This document shows, one piece after another, positions 10,469-19,495 of a stretch of 64,000 nt of DNA; position 1 is the first letter of the stretch; every line of letters begins with the position of its first letter. Origin of the DNA: Croceibacterium ferulae. GTDB lineage: Bacteria > Pseudomonadota > Alphaproteobacteria > Sphingomonadales > Sphingomonadaceae. The notes under the pieces were generated by a model. The model saw only the letters and a list, made by a program, of their open reading frames with translations. It searched no databases and was not told the origin of the DNA. The position numbers and the translations under genes were made by a program. The DNA is taken from positions 248,001 through 312,000 of the forward strand of contig NZ_QZVQ01000002.1 in the NCBI RefSeq assembly GCF_003660445.1. The letters run 5' to 3'.

Positions 10469-11946
10469 GCGTTGCACTCCGTCAGGCTGGCGGCACAGTC
10501 GCGCACCACGGTTACATCGTCGAATGGCAGCACGCGGGCATCGCCCCCGCGCCCGATGATCTGCCCCTGTTCGTGCCCCTTGCCCGCCACCAGCACCAGA
10601 TCGCCGCTGCGCGCTTCTGCAAGCGCGGCGCGGATCGCCTCTCGCCGGTCGCCGATCTCAAGCGCATCTGGCGCGCCGGCCAGCACGGCGCGGCGGATCG
10701 CGGCGGGATCTTCACCGCGTGGATTGTCGTCAGTGACGATCACCATATCGGCCTGCGCCGCGGCGACCGCACCCATTTCGGGCCGCTTGCCCGCATCGCG
10801 GTCGCCGCCGGCGCCGAACACGGTGATCAGCCGCCCGCTTGTATGCGGCCGCAGCGCCGCGATGGCGGAACCGAGCGCATCGGGCGTGTGCGCGTAATCG
10901 ACATAGGCAGGCACGCCATTGGCCAGGATCGCCGCGCGCTCCAGCCGCCCGCGTACCGGCTGCAGCCGGGTGAGCCCGTCCAGCGTGGTCGCCACGTCGC
11001 CGCCGGTCGCCAGCACCAGCGCCGCCGCCACCAGCGCATTAGCCGCCTGATAGGCGCCGATCAGCGGCAGGTTCACGGTGTAGGCCGCGCCCGCATGTTC
11101 CAGCCGCAGGCTCTGCCCCAGCAGGCCTGCATCGCGCCCGACCAGCCGAAGGAACTCGCCCTGTTGGCCCACGCTCAGCACCCGCAAGCCCCGGGTCCGC
11201 GCCACTTCGGCAGCCCGATCGGACCAGGCATCGTCCGCCCACACCACCGCCGCACCGCCATCCGCCACAACTTCGCTGAACAGGCGCATCTTGGCCGCGA
11301 AGTAGTCTTCCATGTCGGCATGGTAATCGAGATGGTCGCGGCTGAGATTGGTGAAGGCGCCGGCGGCGACCGGCACGCCCTCGCTGCGATATTGCGACAG
11401 GCCATGGCTCGATGCCTCGAACGCCACATGCGACACGCCCTCGTGCGCCAGCCCGGTCAGATTGGCCAGGAAGGTGACGATGTCGGGCGTGGTGAGGCCC
11501 GTGGTCACGCTTTCGTCCGGCGTGGTCACCCCCAGCGTGCCGATGGAGGCGGCCCGCTCCCCCGCAATGCGCCATAGCTGCCGCACCATCTCCACGGTGG
11601 AGGTCTTGCCGTTCGTACCCGTTACCGCCACGATCGTCTGCGGGACGGGGTGGTAGAAGCCGGCCGCCAGCCGCGCAAAGGCGCGGCGCGGCTCCGCATC
11701 GGCCAGATGCACCGCATCGCCGACCGCCACTCCCGGCCGCGTGACGACCGCGATCGCCCCAGCGGCGATGGCCGCCGGAATGTAGTCCTCCCCATTCACC
11801 GTCTGCCCGGCGAAGGCGCCGAACACGCAGCCGGGCGTCACCTTGCGATGATCGATGGCGAAACCCGTCACCGTTGGTCCCGCCAGCTCCCCCGCGCCGG
11901 CAGGCAGCGCCATGCCGGCGGCGGCGGCGAGGCTGTCCAGCCTCAT
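10465..11946 (-). CDS. murE: UDP-MurNAc-L-Ala-D-Glu--meso-diaminopimelate ligase MurE
   Basis: Third Mur ligase. The 493-residue product has the ATP loop VTGTNGKTSTVEM, the LSRDHLDYH motif and a DDNPRGEDP motif near the C-terminus; the DNPR arginine is the accepted marker for meso-diaminopimelate rather than lysine as substrate. This agrees with dapD and lysA elsewhere in the window. The ATG at 11946 overlaps the ftsI stop by four bases. The frame is open upstream through ftsI but that part is not coding. Confidence 0.97.
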   Translation of the reverse strand: MRLDSLAAAAGMALPAGAGELAGPTVTGFAIDHRKVTPGCVFGAFAGQTVNGEDYIPAAIAAGAIAVVTRPGVAVGDAVHLADAEPRRAFARLAAGFYHPVPQTIVAVTGTNGKTSTVEMVRQLWRIAGERAASIGTLGVTTPDESVTTGLTTPDIVTFLANLTGLAHEGVSHVAFEASSHGLSQYRSEGVPVAAGAFTNLSRDHLDYHADMEDYFAAKMRLFSEVVADGGAAVVWADDAWSDRAAEVARTRGLRVLSVGQQGEFLRLVGRDAGLLGQSLRLEHAGAAYTVNLPLIGAYQAANALVAAALVLATGGDVATTLDGLTRLQPVRGRLERAAILANGVPAYVDYAHTPDALGSAIAALRPHTSGRLITVFGAGGDRDAGKRPEMGAVAAAQADMVIVTDDNPRGEDPAAIRRAVLAGAPDALEIGDRREAIRAALAEARSGDLVLVAGKGHEQGQIIGRGGDARVLPFDDVTVVRDCAASLTECNA

Positions 11947-13784
11947 TCCTTGCCGCCATGGATCAGCGGGTTCAGGTCCGACAGGTCCACCTCGCGATTG
12001 TCGTCCGGCATCACGCCCAGCATCGGCCCGATGCGCGGCACCAGCCGGCCGACGATCGGCGCCGCGTTCCAGGCGGCGGTCCGCTGGAAGGAACTGGCGG
12101 CCGTGCCCTTGGGCTCGTCCAGCATGGCGATCACCACATAACGGGGATTGTCCATCGGGAAGGCGGCGGCAAAGGTCGCCACCAGCGTGGTGCGGCGGTA
12201 ACCGCCCGCGCCCGGCTTTTCCGCGCTGCCGGTCTTGCCCCCGATGCGGAAGCCCGGCGCATCGCCCTTGCGGCCCGTGCCCCGGGTGGAGATCAGACGC
12301 AGCAGCTGGTTCATCCGCGCGCTGGTCGCTTCCTTGAACACGCGGCGGCCCTGGGGCGCCTGGCCTGGTGCCAGCTTGCGCAGCGTGGCCGGCCGCCAGA
12401 TACCGCCATTGACCATGGTGGCATAGGCCGCCGCCAGATGCAGCGGGGTCACCGCGACGCCGTGGCCATACGCCACCGTCATCGCCCGCAGCCGCGGCCA
12501 TTCGCCCGACGGCCAGATGGGAAAACCGCGTGCGGGCAGTTCGATATAAGGGCGCGCGTTGAAGCCCAGCCGGGCCATCGCATCCTTCATCCGCGCCGGC
12601 CCCAGCTCGTCCGCGATCTGCGCGGTGACGATGTTGGACGAATGCATCAGCGCCTCCGGCGCGTTCAACGACGCGCCGATGAAGTGGCTGTCGCGGATGC
12701 GGAACCGGCCCATCTGCAGCGGACGTGCAGCCTGCCAGCGCCGCGAGATGTCGGTGATGACACCGGCATCGATGGCCGCCGCCACGGTCAGCGGCTTGAA
12801 GGTGGAACCGAGCTCGTAGACCTGGTTGGTCACCTTGTTGAACACCAGCGCCTGGGCCGCGGCGTCCATGTGATTGGGGTCGAAGGCGGGCAGGCTGGCC
12901 ATGGCCATCACCTCTCCGGTGTCGACATCAAGCACGATGCCCGCGCCGCCGACCGCATCCACCAGCCGCATGCCGCGGCTCAGCTCATCCTCCAGCGCGC
13001 CCTGCACCCGCGCGTCGATCGACAGGGCGACCGGCTCGTTCCGGTGGGCAGGATCGGCCAGGCGCGCCTGCAGCGCATCCTCCATGCCGACATGCCCTTC
13101 GCCGTCCTTCACATAGCCCAGCACATGCGCGGCCAGCGTGCCCTGCGGATAATGGCGATCGTTTTCCTGTGGCAGCTCCAGCGCCAGTTCGCCGATCTCC
13201 AGCACGCGGTTGGCATCTTCCGGCAGCACGCGGCGGCGCAGATAACCGCGCTTGCCGCTGGCCAAGGTGCGGGTCAGCTCCGCCTCGTCCATGTCGGGGA
13301 AGATCGCCACCAGTTCGCGGGCGACCTGGCGGGCGCCCTTCACCAGCGGCGGGCCGCTATCTTCCAGCGCCTGCGGGTTGTACCACAGGGCATAGGCCGG
13401 AAAGGCACGGGCCAGCACCACGCCGTTGCGGTCGGTCAGTTCGGCCCGGGGCGGCAACAGCGCTTCCGCCATGGACTGTTCGGTCGAGGCAGGTTGCACG
13501 ACGCCCAGCCAGGCAAGCCGCAGCACGGCGACGACCGCCAGCGCGAGAAAGGCGAGACCCAGGCACAGGATACGCGCCTTGGCGGTGAGCAGCAGGTTGC
13601 GCCGCCGGTCGATCAGCGGAATGCGCGTTTCGCCCGCGCTCCGCAATGCGGGCACGGGCAATGGCAGGGGGATCGGCGCGTTCAGGGGAAACTGGCGCGC
13701 CGTTGTTCCGGTCGCGTGGGCCGAAGGTTCGCCGGATGCGAAGCGTGGTGCGACGAAGCGGGGAGCCGCCGCGAGTGCGGTCAT
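11943..13784 (-). CDS. ftsI: Septal peptidoglycan D,D-transpeptidase FtsI (PBP3)
   Basis: Division-specific class B penicillin-binding protein that cross-links septal peptidoglycan with FtsW. Of 613 residues, the first 75 or so are a basic, proline-rich cytoplasmic tail, followed by one membrane segment near 76-98, the PBP dimerisation domain, and the transpeptidase domain. The active-site triad is visible: STFK (SxxK) in GSTFKPLTV, the SSN motif in HSSNIVTAQ, and KTG in IGGKTGSAEKP. The long cytoplasmic tail is common in sphingomonads. It overlaps ftsL and murE by four bases. Confidence 0.96.
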   Translation of the reverse strand: MTALAAAPRFVAPRFASGEPSAHATGTTARQFPLNAPIPLPLPVPALRSAGETRIPLIDRRRNLLLTAKARILCLGLAFLALAVVAVLRLAWLGVVQPASTEQSMAEALLPPRAELTDRNGVVLARAFPAYALWYNPQALEDSGPPLVKGARQVARELVAIFPDMDEAELTRTLASGKRGYLRRRVLPEDANRVLEIGELALELPQENDRHYPQGTLAAHVLGYVKDGEGHVGMEDALQARLADPAHRNEPVALSIDARVQGALEDELSRGMRLVDAVGGAGIVLDVDTGEVMAMASLPAFDPNHMDAAAQALVFNKVTNQVYELGSTFKPLTVAAAIDAGVITDISRRWQAARPLQMGRFRIRDSHFIGASLNAPEALMHSSNIVTAQIADELGPARMKDAMARLGFNARPYIELPARGFPIWPSGEWPRLRAMTVAYGHGVAVTPLHLAAAYATMVNGGIWRPATLRKLAPGQAPQGRRVFKEATSARMNQLLRLISTRGTGRKGDAPGFRIGGKTGSAEKPGAGGYRRTTLVATFAAAFPMDNPRYVVIAMLDEPKGTAASSFQRTAAWNAAPIVGRLVPRIGPMLGVMPDDNREVDLSDLNPLIHGGKE

Positions 13785-14284
13785 TCAACCCCGCCCCCGG
13801 CCAGAGCCGCCAGATGGATCCGCGCGGTCTGGGCGGCCATCTGCTGGCCGTCCTCGGTATCGGCGGCGGCCAGCACGATGGTCTGGGCCGGCCGGTCGGC
13901 AAGTGCGGGGCGGACCATCGCGGCGAGGTCCGGAGTGCCGCCTTCCGCCACTGCGCTGGCGAGCCGGATGGGCGAAGGCGTGCCGATGGCCGGCGGCAGG
14001 CTGAAGGCCGCCAGCTGCCGCTCGCTGTTCAGGAACTGCGTGGCGGTCGGCGCGCTGTAACCGAAATCCACCCGGTTCCACGCTGCCAGTTGCAACTGGC
14101 TGGCGCGTGTCTCGAACTCGGTCGCGAGCAGCAGCTTGCGCTGCTCCAGCGCCACGATGCGGCGTTCCGCCCGCACGATCTCGCTGGTGACCGCCTGCAC
14201 CTGCAGGTGCAGCGCCACGTACAGGCCACAGGCGATCGCCAGAACGACGATCCAGCCCAGACGGATGCGGATGTGGGGCGTCAT
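13781..14284 (-). CDS. ftsL: Cell division protein FtsL-like
   Basis: Bitopic membrane protein that forms the FtsQLB complex. The 167-residue product has one membrane segment near the N-terminus (about residues 10-28), a predicted coiled coil over about 30-65 with heptad-like leucines and valines, and a low-complexity periplasmic tail. FtsL diverges quickly, so the call relies on size, topology and position between rsmH and ftsI. It is longer than enterobacterial FtsL, which has about 120 residues. Both ends overlap neighbours by four bases. Confidence 0.85.
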   Translation of the reverse strand: MTPHIRIRLGWIVVLAIACGLYVALHLQVQAVTSEIVRAERRIVALEQRKLLLATEFETRASQLQLAAWNRVDFGYSAPTATQFLNSERQLAAFSLPPAIGTPSPIRLASAVAEGGTPDLAAMVRPALADRPAQTIVLAAADTEDGQQMAAQTARIHLAALAGGGVE

Positions 14285-15255
14285 GCGGCCTCTCTGGCGG
14301 GTGCGGTGGTGCGGGTTGCGGCGCGCAGAGTGGCGGACCGGGAGCGCGGGTTTCGGGCAAGTTCAGCTTCGCCCGCACGAATCGCACGGGTGGCATCGGC
14401 AAAGGTCGGCTGCACCCCGGCGGGCGCGTCCGGCAGGTGGCGGCTGGCGCGGGCCGTGCCGCCGGTGGCATCGCGCAGGAAGCGCTTCACCATGCGGTCT
14501 TCCAGACTGTGGAAGCTGACCACGGCCAGCCGCCCGCCATCACGCAGCAGCGTCTCGGCGCCGGCCAGGCCGGCCTCGAGCTCTTCCAGCTCGCCATTCA
14601 CATGGATGCGGATCGCCTGGAAGCTGCGGGTGGCGGGATCCTTGGGCGCCGGCCCCTTGTTGCTGTGCGGACGATAGCCCAGCGCCTTGCGGATCACCTC
14701 CGCCAGCTGGCCCGTGGTGGAAAGCGGCCGCGCGGCGACGATGGCGCGCGCCACCCGCCGGCTCTGCCGCTCTTCCCCATACTGGTACAGCACGTCGGCG
14801 ATCGCGCCTTCCTCCGCCTCGTTCACGAAATCGGCCGCATTGGGCCCGCTCCGGCTCATGGTCATGTCCAGAGGGCCGTCATGGCTGAAGGCAAAGCCGC
14901 GCTCCGGCTGATCCAGCTGCATGGACGAGACCCCGATATCCATCACCACCCCGTCCACCCGGGCGATTCCCGCTTGCCCCAGTGCATCAACCATTTCGGA
15001 GAAACGGCGCGGATGGAGAACCAGGCGGGGCGGATTTTCCGCGCATTCGGGCCACTTATCCCCAGCCGCGATGGCATCCGGGTCCCGATCGAAGGCGTGA
15101 ACGGTGGCGCCGGCGTCAAGCAGGGCGCGCGTATAGCCGCCGGCGCCGAATGTGGCGTCCACGATCAGTTCGCCCGGCTGCGGCACCAGGGCGGCAATCA
15201 CCTCGTCCAGCAGGACGGGAATGTGCGGGGCGACGGGGATGGCGGGGGCGGTCAC
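14281..15255 (-). CDS. rsmH: 16S rRNA (cytosine(1402)-N4)-methyltransferase RsmH
   Basis: SAM-dependent methyltransferase (old name MraW) acting on C1402 of 16S rRNA. The 324-residue protein starts with [13 protein letters not shown], followed by the SAM loop [14 protein letters not shown], the [14 protein letters not shown] motif, and [24 protein letters not shown] stretches typical of the family. The start is GTG at 15255, overlapping the mraZ stop as GTGA, which is conserved operon architecture. Confidence 0.97.
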   Translation of the reverse strand: MTAPAIPVAPHIPVLLDEVIAALVPQPGELIVDATFGAGGYTRALLDAGATVHAFDRDPDAIAAGDKWPECAENPPRLVLHPRRFSEMVDALGQAGIARVDGVVMDIGVSSMQLDQPERGFAFSHDGPLDMTMSRSGPNAADFVNEAEEGAIADVLYQYGEERQSRRVARAIVAARPLSTTGQLAEVIRKALGYRPHSNKGPAPKDPATRSFQAIRIHVNGELEELEAGLAGAETLLRDGGRLAVVSFHSLEDRMVKRFLRDATGGTARASRHLPDAPAGVQPTFADATRAIRAGEAELARNPRSRSATLRAATRTTAPAREAA

Positions 15256-15749
15256 TTGCGCTTCCCTCGGGCATCGGCTTCCAGCTGGCGGCAATTGGCT
15301 TGCGCCGTTTCGAACCCCTTGGGCATGGCGTAGAGTTCTTCGGGGCTCCACAAGGTGAAGTAGCCGCCGGCGCCGTTGAAATAGACTGCCTCGCCCAACC
15401 GGCCCAGCTCGGCCAGGTGATCGGGCAGCACGAACCGGCCGCTGGCGTCGAAGGGCAGCTTGGTAAAACCCCACAGCTGCTGCGCGCGCATATCGTAGTC
15501 GAATTCCTGGTTGGTGCGGATCGCGCGCTCTTCCTCGCGCAGCAGCTGGTCCTCGAAAGTGGCGGTGCGCGACAGGCCGAAGCCCATCAGGCAGTTCCAG
15601 CGCTCATGCCGGGTCAGGCACAGGGTGCGTTCGTCACCTGCATCGGCGAAGGCTTTGCGGAAGTCCGGCGGCAGGACGAGCCGGCCCTTCTCGCCCTTAA
15701 GCGAAAAGCCCTGCCCGCTATATCCGGCCGGCACCCCAACCACGATCAT
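15252..15749 (-). CDS. mraZ: Transcriptional regulator MraZ
   Basis: Small AbrB-like DNA-binding protein that heads the dcw operon and, in E. coli, represses it. The 165-residue product contains two SpoVT/AbrB-type repeats, centred on [14 protein letters not shown] near residue 20 and [14 protein letters not shown] near residue 95. I start it at the ATG at 15749, which is preceded by a run of six G that can serve as ribosome binding site. The frame is open for 30 more codons upstream, but that part does not resemble the family. Confidence 0.92.
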   Translation of the reverse strand: MIVVGVPAGYSGQGFSLKGEKGRLVLPPDFRKAFADAGDERTLCLTRHERWNCLMGFGLSRTATFEDQLLREEERAIRTNQEFDYDMRAQQLWGFTKLPFDASGRFVLPDHLAELGRLGEAVYFNGAGGYFTLWSPEELYAMPKGFETAQANCRQLEADARGKRK

Positions 15750-15875
15750 GCCCCCCAACTGAACCAGCCGGCGCACACCTTCTTCGCACGGCGCGCACGC
15801 TGTGGTGCGGCCGGTCACCCCGCCATGCGCGAGATGCACGATGAATGTGTGCCCGATTGACCAAGCGTATATCGC

Positions 15876-15918
15876 GGGGCGCAGCGGGAAGGAAGGGGAA
15901 ATTGCGGGAAGTTAGGGG
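15876..15918. promoter_or_regulatory. Five GGG direct repeats on a 10-bp pitch: candidate MraZ operator of the dcw operon
   Basis: GGG triplets start at 15876, 15886, 15896, 15906 and 15916 on the plus strand, exactly one helical turn apart, with five or six A/G-rich bases between them. In E. coli MraZ binds TGGGN repeats separated by five bases upstream of mraZ, which gives the same 10-bp period. A TATACG minus-10-like hexamer for the minus strand lies at 15866-15871, so the repeats would cover the minus-35 area. The rest of 15750-15930, between mraZ and the upstream gene, holds nothing else I can name. Confidence 0.65.
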
Positions 15919-15930
15919 CGATACGGTATG

Positions 15931-16788
15931 TTACGGATCGTTGTGCACAGCTTTGTCCACAGCTTGTGCATGGGCACCCTCAGCCAAGTCACTGTTCTGC
16001 AAGGCGATGCCTGCCGGACCGAAGCTACGCCGGATCAGGGCCAGCATGGCCTCTTCAGCACCGGCAGCCGGGTGGTAGAGATCCAGCAGATCAGCATCGG
16101 CGACGATCACCACCCGCCCTGCGCCGATGCGACAATCTCCAAGGATTCCAGCACCCTGGATCTCGCACCCGGTATTATCCGGGAGGGCCGCAAGGGTGCC
16201 GGACAGCCGGTGCGGCAGCAGCATTCCCGCAAATTCCCGCACTTCTTGATCGTGCGACTGGTCGGCAGCGAACTGCAGATCCAGACCCCAGTGGCGCAAC
16301 AGCGGCGACAGCAGCACCACGTCCTGCGGTCGACGCGAATCTCCCAGGGGGTAGCGTGATTCGCCGCTGAGCAGCGGATCGACGAACAGCAGCAGCCGTC
16401 CGCCGCCTCTTACCCAGCCGTCCAGCGCCACGTTCTCCGCCGGGCTCAAGACCCGCGGCTGCGCGATCAGCAGGGCATCGTGGCCGGCCAGCTCGTTCGG
16501 CAGCAGCGTGGCGAGCGGACGTAAGGAGTGGCCCTGATCGAGCAGTGCCCGGGCCCAATGCGATGTGGCGGTGCCGGCCAGCACATCCTCCATGCCGTTG
16601 CCCTCCCCCCAGTAGATCGGGATGGTGCCGAACAGAGCGAGCTCGGGCTTGTCCGCCTGTGCCTCTGCCGCAGGGGCAGCGTCGGACGATGCCGCATCAG
16701 CGGGGGCGGCGTCCTGGGCGCCAGTGGGGCTGCCAACCAGCAGCAGCAATGCGCCAAGCAGCGCCTCAGGTCCCCGGCTGCGGCGCAC
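15931..16788 (-). CDS. GldG-like exported protein
   Basis: I read this as a periplasmic or lumen-facing protein of 285 residues. A GTG start at 16788 gives a clean signal peptide (hydrophobic core LLGALLLLVG, then an alanine-rich linker) and is preceded at five bases by AGAGG. The body resembles the soluble part of GldG/ABC-2 auxiliary proteins: PIYWGEGNGMEDV, DALLIAQPRVLSPAE, LDGWVRGGGRLLLFVDPLL, and GRVVIVADADLLD. In that family this fold accompanies an ABC transporter, but no ATPase or permease gene is adjacent. It overlaps the upstream gene by 23 bases. The exact role is unknown. Confidence 0.6.
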   Translation of the reverse strand: MRRSRGPEALLGALLLLVGSPTGAQDAAPADAASSDAAPAAEAQADKPELALFGTIPIYWGEGNGMEDVLAGTATSHWARALLDQGHSLRPLATLLPNELAGHDALLIAQPRVLSPAENVALDGWVRGGGRLLLFVDPLLSGESRYPLGDSRRPQDVVLLSPLLRHWGLDLQFAADQSHDQEVREFAGMLLPHRLSGTLAALPDNTGCEIQGAGILGDCRIGAGRVVIVADADLLDLYHPAAGAEEAMLALIRRSFGPAGIALQNSDLAEGAHAQAVDKAVHNDP

Positions 16789-17104
16789 CGGAACCTCTGG
16801 CCCGGGTCGGAGCGACTGCGGCAGTGTCGGTCGACATGTCGGGCACCACGCCGGCATCGGCCAGCGGATCGCTTACCGGCTGCGGCGGCGGAGTGACGGC
16901 CACCGTCGGGGCGGCTTCCGGCACGACCAGCGCCTGATTCTGCTGGGCATTGCGCATGATGATGCTGGACAGGCCGACCAGCAGGATCATCGCCGCCAGT
17001 CCGGCCAAGCCGATCTGTACCCGTTGCGTCGCCTGCCGCTTGCCGGTGGACGGAAGCACCGGCCTGCGTGCGGCACCGGCGGCGGCATCTGCGTCGCTTT
17101 CCAT
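16766..17104 (-). CDS. Small single-pass membrane protein of unknown function
   Basis: A product of 112 residues with a hydrophilic N-terminus of about 30 residues, one membrane segment (about 33-50, IGLAGLAAMILLVGLSSII), and a proline/alanine-rich tail likely in the periplasm. The ATG at 17104 overlaps the cysteine synthase stop (TGATG), and its 3' end overlaps the GldG-like gene by 23 bases, so all three are probably co-transcribed. I recognise no domain. The coupling suggests a partner for the GldG-like protein, which is only inference. Confidence 0.6.
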   Translation of the reverse strand: MESDADAAAGAARRPVLPSTGKRQATQRVQIGLAGLAAMILLVGLSSIIMRNAQQNQALVVPEAAPTVAVTPPPQPVSDPLADAGVVPDMSTDTAAVAPTRARGSGAPQPGT

Positions 17105-18111
17105 CACGCCAACCAGCTGAAGGGCGGCAAGCCTTTGCTGACCAGCCATTCGCGATTGTACAGGGTGGACAGGTAGCGAAAGCCGGTGTCGCACAGGATG
17201 GTCACGACCCGCGCCTCCGGCCCGCGCTCGGCCGCCAGCTGCCGCCCCAGCTCCACGGCGCCGGCGACGTTGACGCCGCTGGACAGGCCCAGGCACATGC
17301 CCTCTTCGCGCAGCAGGCGGGCGATCCAGCCCAGCCCGTCTTCGTCAGAGATGCGGAACTGGCGGTCTACCGGGGCGCCTTCCAGATTGGCGGTGATGCG
17401 GCCCTGACCAATCCCCTCGGCCACCGAACTGCCTTCCGCCTTCAGCTCGCCATTCTGGTAGAACTCGTACAGCGCGGCGCCGTGCGGATCGCTCAGCGCG
17501 ATCACGATATTCTCGTCCCGCTCCTTCAGGCCCAGTCCGACGCCGGCCAGCGTGCCTCCGGTGCCGACCGCGCAGGTGAACCCGTCGATCCGGCCATCCA
17601 TCTGCTGCCAGATCTCCGGCGCGGTGCTTTCGATATGGGCGCGGCGGTTGGCGACATTGTCGAACTGGTTGGCCCAGATCGCACCTGGCGTCTCTTCCGC
17701 CAGGCGGCGGCTGGTGTGCACGAAATGGCCGGGGTTCTTGTACGGCGCCGCCGGCACGGTCACCAGCTCCGCACCCAGGGCGCGCAGCGTGTCCATCTTT
17801 TCGCGGCTTTGCGTTTCCGGCATCACGATGATGGTGCGGTATCCCAGCGCGTTGGCGACCAGCGCCATGCCGATCCCGGTATTGCCGGCGGTTCCTTCGA
17901 CAATGGTGCCGCCGGGCTGCAGCACGCCGCGCGCCTCCGCATCGCGCACGATCCACAGCGCGGCCCGGTCCTTCACGGATGCACCGGGATTGGCCCATTC
18001 GCACTTGCCCCAGATCTCGCATCCGGCGGCCTCGCTCGGCCCGCGCAGCCGCACAAGCGGGGTGTTGCCAATCAGGTCGAGCGTGTCAGGACGCGCAGCA
18101 GGTGCCATCAT
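17104..18111 (-). CDS. cysK: PLP-dependent cysteine synthase A
   Basis: Makes cysteine from O-acetylserine and sulfide in the cytoplasm. The 335-residue protein carries the family start DLIGNTPLVRL, the PLP lysine in GASVKDRAALW, and the phosphate-binding EGTAGNTGIGMAL loop. It is of the broad OAS-sulfhydrylase/CBS family; cysteine synthase is favoured because there is no CBS-pair or heme region. The start may be the ATG at 18111 or the next codon at 18108; a GTG 45 bases upstream is less likely since the extra residues do not match the family. Confidence 0.87.
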   Translation of the reverse strand: MMAPAARPDTLDLIGNTPLVRLRGPSEAAGCEIWGKCEWANPGASVKDRAALWIVRDAEARGVLQPGGTIVEGTAGNTGIGMALVANALGYRTIIVMPETQSREKMDTLRALGAELVTVPAAPYKNPGHFVHTSRRLAEETPGAIWANQFDNVANRRAHIESTAPEIWQQMDGRIDGFTCAVGTGGTLAGVGLGLKERDENIVIALSDPHGAALYEFYQNGELKAEGSSVAEGIGQGRITANLEGAPVDRQFRISDEDGLGWIARLLREEGMCLGLSSGVNVAGAVELGRQLAAERGPEARVVTILCDTGFRYLSTLYNREWLVSKGLPPFSWLA

Positions 18112-18174
18112 GTCACAGGAGGTAAGGCCCGCGACACAGCCGCGCAAGCCAAGCACTGTTTGGGACCGCGGGAG

Positions 18175-18492
18175 CTAGTCTATCTCTGCAATCCGCACGC
18201 GCAGGCCGTTCAGTTCGTCCGTCAGCGGTATCTGGCACGACAGGCGCGAAGTCGCATCGCGGGTCTCGCTGGAATCGAGCAGGTCATCCTCGTCCCGCGA
18301 CATGGGGGGCAGTAGCGGCAGGAAGTCGGGCTCGACATGGACGTGACAGGTCGCGCAGGAGCAGCAACCGCCACACAGCGCCAGCAACTCGTCGAAGCCG
18401 TTGTCGCGGATTGCCTCCATCAGCGTGAGCCCGTCCCCGACGGTGACCGTGCGTTCCTCTCCGGACGAGCTGGTGACGATCAGTGTGGGCAT
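18175..18492 (-). CDS. 2Fe-2S ferredoxin (plant/adrenodoxin type)
   Basis: A 105-residue electron carrier. Cluster ligands are visible as C-x5-C-x2-C within LCGGCCSCATCHVHV plus a fourth cysteine in RLSCQIPL about 35 residues later, the adrenodoxin-like spacing. Extra cysteines in the CGGCCSC segment are unusual and could confuse ligand assignment. It lies 63 bases upstream of the cysteine synthase on the same strand and diverges from the DNA glycosylase gene. The redox partner cannot be told from the sequence. Confidence 0.88.
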   Translation of the reverse strand: MPTLIVTSSSGEERTVTVGDGLTLMEAIRDNGFDELLALCGGCCSCATCHVHVEPDFLPLLPPMSRDEDDLLDSSETRDATSRLSCQIPLTDELNGLRVRIAEID

Positions 18493-18563
18493 GACAACTC
18501 CGCCTTTGTGCGCTTCTGCCGGGCTGCTACGGGCTAGAACGGGCAATGGCAAGCGAGGCCGAC

Positions 18564-19181
18564 ATGGCGCTGAGCGCGGAACAGATCAGGACCGGCCTGG
18601 CGGCCGTCGCGGCGATGGAGCCGGGCATCGCCCGGGCGCTGGAGCGGGCCGGCATGCCGGAGCCGCGCGTGAGCCAGCCGGGCTATCGCACATTGCTGCG
18701 CACCATCGTGGGCCAGCAGGTCAGCGTCGCGGCGGCCGCCAGCGTGTGGGCCAAGCTGGAGGCGCTGCTCGGCCCGGAGATCCCACCCGGCGCGCTGCTG
18801 GCGGCGGAGTTCGATGCGCTGCGCGCCTGCGGCCTGTCGCGCCAGAAGCAGGGTTATGCCCGCTCGCTGTGCACGCTGGTGAGCGAAGGGCAGCTGGATC
18901 TAACCGCCCTGCCCGCCGATGACGAGGAGGCGATCGCCGCGCTGACGCAGATCAAGGGGATCGGCCGGTGGTCGGCGGAAATCTACCTGCTGTTCGCGGA
19001 AGGGCGGCCCGACATCTGGCCTGCCGGCGACCTGGCGGTGCAGGCGGGCATCGGCAAGCTGCTGGACCTCCCCGCCCGGCCCGACGAGAAGGCGACCCGC
19101 CTGCTGGCGGAAGGCTGGCGCCCGCATCGCGGCGCGGTCGCCATCCTGACCTGGCATTGCTACAACAATCCGGCGCTCTAG
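18564..19181 (+). CDS. DNA-3-methyladenine glycosylase II family protein (AlkA-like)
   Basis: Base-excision repair enzyme that removes alkylated bases. In about 205 residues it has the HhH-GPD fold: IVGQQVSVAAA near residue 50, the helix-hairpin-helix LTQIKGIGRWSAEIY near 135, and the catalytic aspartate in WPAGDLAVQAG about 15-20 residues later. It lacks the N-terminal Ada/AlkA extension, so it is the short catalytic form. GAGG five bases upstream favours the ATG at 18564; an in-frame ATG at 18546 is the alternative. Confidence 0.85.
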   Translation: MALSAEQIRTGLAAVAAMEPGIARALERAGMPEPRVSQPGYRTLLRTIVGQQVSVAAAASVWAKLEALLGPEIPPGALLAAEFDALRACGLSRQKQGYARSLCTLVSEGQLDLTALPADDEEAIAALTQIKGIGRWSAEIYLLFAEGRPDIWPAGDLAVQAGIGKLLDLPARPDEKATRLLAEGWRPHRGAVAILTWHCYNNPAL

Positions 19182-19200
19182 GGCCTCAACCCTAGGCGCC
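19172..19200. terminator. Bidirectional hairpin terminator spanning both stop codons
   Basis: Arms GGCGC and CTAGGG (separated by one bulged T) pair with CCCTAG and GCGCC around a six-base loop, giving 11 base pairs. The structure contains the TAG of the glycosylase (19179-19181) and the TAG of the convergent membrane gene (19192-19194). There is no T-tract, which is common in high-GC alphaproteobacteria. It lies exactly where two convergent genes meet, 10 bases apart. Confidence 0.6.
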
Positions 19201-19488
19201 CTTGCGTGTCATGATGAAGGCCAGCAGGCAGGTGCCCAGCGTAGGGGCCAGCCAGTCGACAAGCTGGTCCTTCGTCTGCCAGACCCGCGGATCGAACGGG
19301 CCCCACCACGGCATGTTGGCGCGCCGCCCTTCGCCGAATTGCTCGATCCAGCGATATTCCGCCTGCGACACTTCGCGCCCGATGAAATAGGCGGAGGCGA
19401 GCGCCGCCCCGGCCCACCAGTTGCGGGTCAGCAGGCCGATGGCGATCTGGATGGCCATCGCAACCAGCAGATGTTCGAAGTAGTTCAC
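19192..19488 (-). CDS. Small membrane protein of unknown function
   Basis: A 98-residue product starting at GTG 19488, seven bases after the kpsS stop codon. It has three hydrophobic stretches: residues 5-20, a weaker one near 25-37, and about 78-92. Between them is a charged loop with REVSQAEYRWIEQFGEGRR and an aromatic WWGPFDPRVW segment. I recognise no family. It may encode an inner-membrane accessory protein, and it probably shares the kpsS transcript. Confidence 0.6.
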   Translation of the reverse strand: MNYFEHLLVAMAIQIAIGLLTRNWWAGAALASAYFIGREVSQAEYRWIEQFGEGRRANMPWWGPFDPRVWQTKDQLVDWLAPTLGTCLLAFIMTRKGA

Positions 19489-19495
19489 GCGAGTC

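Noticed and set aside
11874-14060. Plus-strand open frame opposite ftsI
   Set aside because: Antisense to ftsI and ftsL, whose motifs and overlaps are clear.
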